Of a stretch of DNA of 64,000 nucleotides, positions 58,656-64,000 are shown piece by piece. The stretch's first letter is position 1. Every line of letters starts with the position of its first letter. Position numbers and translations under genes: made by a program. This DNA comes from Ligustrum vulgare (taxonomy: Eukaryota > Streptophyta > Magnoliopsida > Lamiales > Oleaceae). The stretch covers positions 45,992,124-46,056,123 of the forward strand of contig OY743169.1 of NCBI GenBank assembly GCA_963555705.1. Direction: 5' to 3'. A model generated the notes under the pieces. It was not told where the DNA came from, ran no database searches, and saw only the letters and a program-made list of their open reading frames with translations.

Positions 58656-59877
58656 TCTGACCATATATATATAAAAATAGATTGAATAATGGCACTATTC
58701 ACTCAATTTTATTTTAATTAAATCATATTCATTCAATTTAATTATTCATCTAATTACAATTAAACACAATTCATCTAATTTAGGCACTATTCATCTAATT
58801 AAATATTGTACGGACAATAATTGGATGCACTATGGATACTATTCATTCAATTTTAATTAAACAATATTCATCCAATTTAACTATTCATCAAATTGCAATT
58901 AAATATTATTCATCCAATTTAGGCATTATTCATCCAACTAAACACTATGCGGACAAATTGCTAGAGTTTTTCGTCAATTCAAGCACTATTCATCCAATTG
59001 AATATGGAATTGGCACTATTCATCAAATTACAATTAAATATTATTCATCCAATTAAACACTATGCGGGTAACAATTGGATGCACTATTCATCCAATTAAA
59101 CGCTATGCGGGAAAATTACTCGAATTTCCCATCAATTTAGGCATTATTCATACAATTGAATGTGCAATTGACATTATTTATCCAATTGCAATTAAATACT
59201 ATTCATTCAATTTAGGCAGTATTCATCCAATTAAACGCATGAGGGCAACAATTTGATGCACTATTCATCCAATTAAACACTATGCGGGCAAATTTCCCGG
59301 ATTTCCCATCAATTTAAGCACTATTCATCCAATTGAATGTGCAAATGGCATTATTCATCCAATTGCAATTAAACATTATTCATCCAATTTAACTATTCAT
59401 CCAATTGCAATTAAACACTATTTCCATCAATTTATGCACTATTCATTCAGTTGCAATTAAATAATATTCATCAAATTTATGCACTATTCCAATTGCAATT
59501 AAACACTATTAATCCAATTTAGGCACAATTGCAATTAAACAATATTCATCCAATTTAGACATTATGCAAACAACAATTTGATGTACTATTCATCCAATTA
59601 AACACTATTTAATTTTTTAATATACCCCTATTTAATATGCACTATTATCAACACATATGAATTATTTATTATTTAATGTAGGGATATATTAGATAAAATG
59701 TAAGCAAATTTATAGTTCCAACATATAATAATTATGTTTTCTTAATCCGTGTCAAAATAGAAATGAGTCTATTTTTATGGATAGGGGGTATCAAATAAAA
59801 AATTGTTATTCGAAGCTTCTCTGATCTCTGATATGAAAATATTGACAATATACGTGCAACGCACGCACCAAAACTAG
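58656..59877 (+). mobile_element. Helitron built mostly of short repeats
   Basis: It starts TCTGACCATATATATATAA after an A. It ends with hairpin CGTGC-AAC-GCACG, a short spacer and CTAG before a T. The other LTR lacks it, giving a paralogous unfilled context (ATTCAATA, then TATCTTAAAAAG). It has no coding capacity; open frames across the repeats are chance. Confidence 0.85.
58700..59610 (+). repeat. Irregular array of CACTATTCATCCAATT-type motifs
   Basis: Variants of (G)CACTATTCATCCAATT alternate with GCAATTAAACA-type spacers several dozen times over about 900 bp, with higher-order units such as ATTAAACACTATGCGGGC(A/T)A. It is a degenerate minisatellite filling the Helitron. Confidence 0.85.
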
Positions 59878-59987
59878 TATCTTAAAAAGTCCTAATCCTA
59901 GTCCGATGGTATGATAAAAAAAATAGTAAATAGAGTCACCTATAGACACGTGTATATAGCTTTGGAAATGTTTTAGAATTCAAACAA

Positions 59988-60069
59988 CAGGGTTGATTCA
60001 CTCCCCGCCACGGGTAAAATTGCCCGCCCCCTGTGAGGGGGCGGGAAAAATGATCCCCTCCCCGTGATG
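59988..60069. mobile_element. 82-bp GC-rich hairpin insertion in the 3' LTR
   Basis: It is flanked by 9-bp copies TTCAAACAA (59979-59987 and 60070-60078). The centre is a hairpin, GCCCGCCCCC-TGTGA-GGGGGCGGG. It may be a small Mutator-like MITE; the termini are not clearly inverted. Confidence 0.6.
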
Positions 60070-60370
60070 TTCAAACAAACTCAACTATTGTAATTAAAGG
60101 TAACGTTTCTTCTAACTTCAATGTCTTGGACATAACCTATCAGAATTGACTTTCTCTTTCATCATGATTCCTAATTAATCACGATCTACAAAATTAGTAT
60201 ATTATTGATATAGTAATTATTTCTCTATAAATAATTAAATATTTGGCCCAAAATAAATTTATCGTCAAAACATAAAACACTTTAGTCATTCGACTTTTCA
60301 AAATTGTTAAAAGACATCAAAGATAAAATCCTTAAATAATTCAATTCTTTTAAAATTTTCGGGCGTTACA

Positions 60371-60814
60371 AACTCGCCTCCTTAAAATGAATTTCGTCCT
60401 CGAGATTCGCACATGTAAACTTCTCATCTTTTGCGAAATAGATATGCTTATACATTAATAACATGGAGCAAGATACTCAAAATCATGCTTAAAAAAATAA
60501 CATTTTATTTCATACCTTGGATAAATTGGAGAGTGATAGAATAGTGAGTGTCACATGCCAATGATTTTTCATATTTTTATATATCATTGTGTGTTTGAAA
60601 ACTTTACAAAAACTATACACTGTCTCTAAACTCAATGCGACAAAATTTTTAAAAAATGAATCTGCCATTTAAAATTTTCATTTGAAGATATTCAACGTGA
60701 GACACTATTCATATGAACATTAACGAGTAAGAGAGCAATGATTTTTTTTTTAAAAAAATAATATATAATTTTAAGTCTACAGAATCGATTTTAAAACTCG
60801 TCTCAAATACCATC
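60371..60814 (-). other. Interior of the chromovirus derivative
   Basis: Only the primer site, the last bases of the pol region and the polypurine tract are recognisable; the rest is AT-rich. The coding region was deleted or replaced. Confidence 0.8.
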
Positions 60815-61808
60815 TGTAATGATCCGGATTTTTCTTAAATAAATCCCGGAGTATTACTAAAATAACTTATTTTCTTTAAATAAACGCGGAAGCGTAAAAA
60901 CAAAATACTCTTTTACTTTAAAAATAAATTATATTCAAAACTTTCCAAACTTCAAATTGAAGAGTTTTTCCAACAATTCATAATAATTTAATTTAATAGA
61001 TAAACATGTCTCGCCTCTTTCATCGTCACCTTCTGATGATCGTGTAAAACGAATTAGGAGGTCTTCCGTGAGAACATTAAATAAAATTGGAATATGAAAC
61101 GTTATAATTTTTAATTCTTCAAATCCTATTGGCAGTCCACATCACTATTTCGTCACAATCCAATCAACTTGAACTAGCCTGAAAAACTTTAAAGTAAGAG
61201 TGAGTATAAAAAAATACTCAGTAAGATACGTACCAATTCCAATTCAATATAATATAAATATAAGATACATTCAATACAAAAACATTTTTCTCGTTTAGAG
61301 CAACTGATTGCGATAACAACTAGCTCAATGAATTACTTAAGAATCCTCACATCGATCCCAAATGATTTAACATAGCATTCCGAAGGATTTAACATAGCAT
61401 CCCATAAGATTTAAATTTTGAAATCGACCCAAAGGCCTAAAGCATTAAAAGTAACATTATATAAATGTCATGGAAAATTAGAATTTAAATTACTTGCACA
61501 TAATGTATCTTATCTAAAAAATAAAAGTAATTTCTGTAAGGAAAATCAACTGCACTAGGTCCAATATTTCTCTAAAGTTTGGCCGAAACTAAATATTTTT
61601 GTGTGATTCGTTTACCCTTTTCAACAGTATTTATAGATACAATATTGTACCTAATTGATTCCTAGTACAACTATAATGAAAGAGGCGTGTTAGACAAGAA
61701 ACTGGGTAAGGGTGAAATTAGAGTTTCGATTGTGATTTCACAAAATCAATAGGATCACTACATGTGGAACTTGAGAAAATAAAGGAGAATGATTTGCATT
61801 AATTCAAT

Positions 61809-61948
61809 GGACCATGATACACACAAAATGAATTATACACTGAATGACACATCCATCATATGGAGGGAGTCCGCTCACTATGAACCCCCATATATGTGAG
61901 TGGTGTGTCATCCAATTTGTGATGCATTTTGTGTGTTTAGCATTATTC
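61809..61948. mobile_element. 140-bp hairpin MITE
   Basis: The arms ACACACAAAATG...GA(A/T)..GACACA are inverted copies over about 65 bp. Flanks are TAATTCAAT (61800-61808) and TAATTGAAT (61949-61957), 9 bp with one mismatch, suggesting a Mutator-like origin. The left LTR has no such insert here. Confidence 0.78.
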
Positions 61949-62069
61949 TAATTGAATATATCTTAAAAAGTTCTAATCGTAGTAAAATGGTACGATAAAA
62001 ACAGTAAACAGAGTCACCTATAGACACGTGTATATTTATAGCTTTGGAAATGTTCTAGAATTCAAACAA

Positions 62070-62869
62070 AGGATAAACAGCACAAATAGTCCCTAATCTT
62101 TAGGGTTCTTGCGAAACTGGTCCCCAACATTTAGATTTTTGCATTTATACCCTCAGAATCATCAACGTTGCGAAAATGGTCCATATTATTAAATTCCTTT
62201 AGTTTTTACAGTTAAAAACATTTAAATAGCACAAATGATCCCTAACATTTGAGTTTTTACGATAATAGTCCCTAACATATTAAGGTCACGTTTGACATTT
62301 TTAGTTTGTAACCTCCAAACATTTGACGTATTTAGTCTCTAACATATTAAGCCCCTATGCGTTTGACATTTTTAGTCTCTAACATATTAAGCCTCTATTT
62401 AAGACCAATTATTTTAAATAATATGATTTGTAATTATAATTTTTTAAAGAATTTGTTGTTAAAAAAAATTGAATTTATTTGTATATTATTTTATTGATAG
62501 AATGTGTGGTTAAAAACGAGTTTTAAAAATAAAATTTATTCTGGATTTCTAAAATGCACAATAAAATATTTAACAAAAATTCACCGCTTAATATTTTAAG
62601 GACTAAATACGTCAAACGTTTGGAGGTTATAAACTAAATATGTCAAACATGACATTAATATGTTAGTGACTATTATTGCAAGAAACTCAAATGTTAGGGA
62701 CCATTTGTGCTATTTAAACGTTTTTAACGTTAAAAACTAACGGAATCTAACAGTAGGGACCATTTTCTCAACGTTTGGTGATTATGAGGGTATAAATGCA
62801 AAAATCTAAACGTTGTGAACTATTTTCGCAAAAAACTTAAAGATTGGAGACTATTTGTGCTATTTACCC
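62070..62869. mobile_element. 800-bp Mutator-like MITE with long inverted repeats
   Basis: The left end GGATAAACAGCACAAATAGT is mirrored by GGGTAAATAGCACAAATAGT at the right, with similarity running on for more than 100 bp (CTTGCGAAA, TTTGCATTTATACCCTCA, GAAAATGGTCC). Flanks are perfect 9-bp TTCAAACAA (62061-62069 and 62870-62878). No coding capacity is seen. Confidence 0.88.
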
Positions 62870-63655
62870 TTCAAACAAACTCAACTATTGTAATTAAAGG
62901 TAACGTTTCTTCTAACTTCAATATCTTTGACATAACCTATCAGAATTGACTTTCTCTTTCATCAAGATTCCTAATTAATCACGATCTACAAAATGAGTAT
63001 ATTATTGATATAGTAATTATTTCTCTATAAATAATTAAATATTTTGCCCAAAATAAATTTATCGTCAAAACATAAAACACTTTAGTCATTCGACTTTTCA
63101 AAATTGTTAAAAGACGTCAAAAAATAAAATTGTTAAATAATCCTATTCTTTTAAAATTTTCGGGATGTTACGTCACAACTCTTGCCTTTTTATTCTCTTT
63201 ATTCCTTTTTTTACCAAGTTCTCTAAAGACCCAATCAAAAGACTCAAGATAGGAAGTAATGGAAGACATTAAAAATAAACGAATTGAATGATTTTCAAGA
63301 ATATCAAGAATTTGCTTCTTGAAATCAAGGATTGAAAATTTTCAACACGAGAAGGATTTATGAAAATACCAATGTCACGAAGAATATTAAAAGAATATAA
63401 AGAATTGTCAAGAAATTAAAAAAAGTGGTTAGTGAGATTTTTTGGGATTATTTTATTTTTATATGATTTTTGGAATTTTTGAATTTTTGGAATTAAAAAA
63501 ATAATTTTTTTTGACGAAAATAAATCTCAATAATCAAGAAACTCAAAAAAATCCAGTGTCGATCAACTTTGATCTTTTTCAAGAAACACAAACACAGTTG
63601 TAATTAAAGACTAAGAAAAAAAAACTTGAATTTAGAGTCATGCTATAATACCAAT

Positions 63656-64000
63656 TGATGTGAGTTCTTGAGAGAATCACGAAGAAAGTCACATAATTGA
63701 CTCCAAAAATGCATGGAAAGTTCAAAATATAGGTTGTTATAGACGGTAACTCCACGACCCCGATCATATAAGTTGCAGTGGTGTAATTACCAATTGGTGT
63801 GACTTCTTGTGGGGATCACAAAGGAACTATTGGAATTGACTCGAAGAACGCTTAGAATGTTTTAAATTCAGGTTGTTCTAGATGGTAGCACTACGATCCC
63901 AGCCTCACGACAAAAGAACCTAATGTATATTAAACCTTAAACCCTTTGAGATATAAGAAAACAAGAACTATAATTGGGGAATGCCACAAATATTTTCCAA
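63656..64000 (-). repeat. 5' LTR end of G2, running off the window
   Basis: On the minus strand the LTR ends CTCACATCA, followed by the primer site. The block 63789-63830 partly repeats 63656-63700 (TGTGA(C/G)TTCTTG, GATCAC). A short minus-strand frame here is chance. Confidence 0.55.

Larger units (their letters stand above)
57744..60370 (-). repeat. 3' LTR of the chromovirus derivative
   Basis: Without the Helitron (1222 bp) and an 82-bp hairpin insertion it is about 1.3 kb and aligns with the right LTR. A 62-bp segment present in the right copy (about 61011-61072) is missing at 57946. Confidence 0.85.
57744..63172 (-). mobile_element. Chromovirus-type element with long LTRs and 444-bp interior
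   Basis: LTR copies are 57744-60370 and 60815-63172, both TGTAATGA(C/T)CCGG to GGG..GTTACA (the last base mutated in the right copy). On the minus strand the interior begins with primer site TGGTATTTGAGAC (60812-60800) and ends with CTCGAGGACGAAATTCATTT and a purine tract AAGGAGGCGAGTT (60385-60371). That ending is typical of Tekay-like chromoviruses. Flanks are TCATA (57739-57743) and TCACA (63173-63177). No coding is left. Confidence 0.85.
60815..63172 (-). repeat. 5' LTR of the chromovirus derivative
   Basis: It aligns with the left LTR outside two insertions (61809-61948 and 62070-62869). The terminal CA is CG here. Confidence 0.85.
55110..64000 (-). mobile_element. Gypsy gag-protease element (G2) split by a chromovirus derivative
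   Basis: Minus-strand order: 5' LTR from beyond the window end to 63656, primer site TGGTATTATAGC at 63653-63642, leader, insertion 57744-63172, gag, protease, short tail, 3' LTR from 55545 to about 55110. The two LTRs share GTGACTTTCTTC(A/G)TGAT and an ATCAAGAA-rich stretch. RT and integrase are missing. The left end is not fixed. Confidence 0.65.

Noticed and set aside
58700..59610. CRISPR-like array
   Set aside because: Units are degenerate, spacing is irregular, there are no unique spacers or cas genes, and the sequence is plant nuclear DNA.

Overview
This window looks like nuclear DNA of a flowering plant, probably a eudicot. It is AT-rich, has introns with GT/AG borders, and carries plant-type mobile elements: Cassandra, Tat/Athila-like and chromovirus retroelements, an L1-type LINE with RNase H, hAT, Mutator-like, CACTA, Tourist and Helitron DNA elements. 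A fragment of a NIN-like-protein gene is also present. Only one host gene looks intact. No bacterial-type operon, tRNA, rRNA gene or CRISPR array is visible.

Layout. 1-860: a gypsy LTR with a primer-binding site on one side and a pol tail on the other. 860-4867: mostly unassigned DNA with a microsatellite and a deleted Mutator-like transposase. 4868-9392: a nest, in which an inverted-repeat element holds a Helitron (5706-7823) and a Mutator-like MITE (7959-9291) that itself holds a Tourist MITE (8228-9061). 9393-17748: a four-exon plant gene of unknown function whose introns hold several MITEs, including a GC-rich 720-bp hAT element. 19014-19479: a hAT MITE. 19488-24426: a decayed LINE. 24427-35678: two non-autonomous Tat/Athila-like elements facing each other, the first carrying a Cassandra solo LTR. 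35679-40386: LTR-type fragments and a second Cassandra copy.

40387-52626 is the most structured part. A solo LTR is interrupted by a gypsy fragment, which is interrupted by a 9.85-kb hAT element (8-bp target duplication at 41960 and 51822), which is interrupted by Helitron DNA (42136-48008). The Helitron DNA has one 3' end but two 5' ends. It carries exon-like pieces of host genes, among them an exon of a nucleobase-ascorbate transporter. The hAT transposase (48755-50787) is broken. 52825-53525 is another hAT MITE. 54067-55100 joins a NIN-like-protein pseudogene to a CACTA transposase piece. 55110-64000 is a minus-strand gypsy element that keeps gag and protease but not RT or integrase. A chromovirus derivative (57744-63172) with long LTRs and a 444-bp interior sits inside it, and its LTRs were hit in turn by a Helitron, a hairpin MITE and a Mutator-like MITE.

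The boundaries are supported by target-site duplications or paralogous empty sites read directly from the sequence. Family names rest on remembered motifs and were not searched. No wholly new system is proven. The best leads are the Helitron with captured exons and twin 5' ends, a gag-protease retroelement family without RT, a conserved ORF in the Tat-like elements, and a GCGATCGC palindrome shared by unrelated LTRs.
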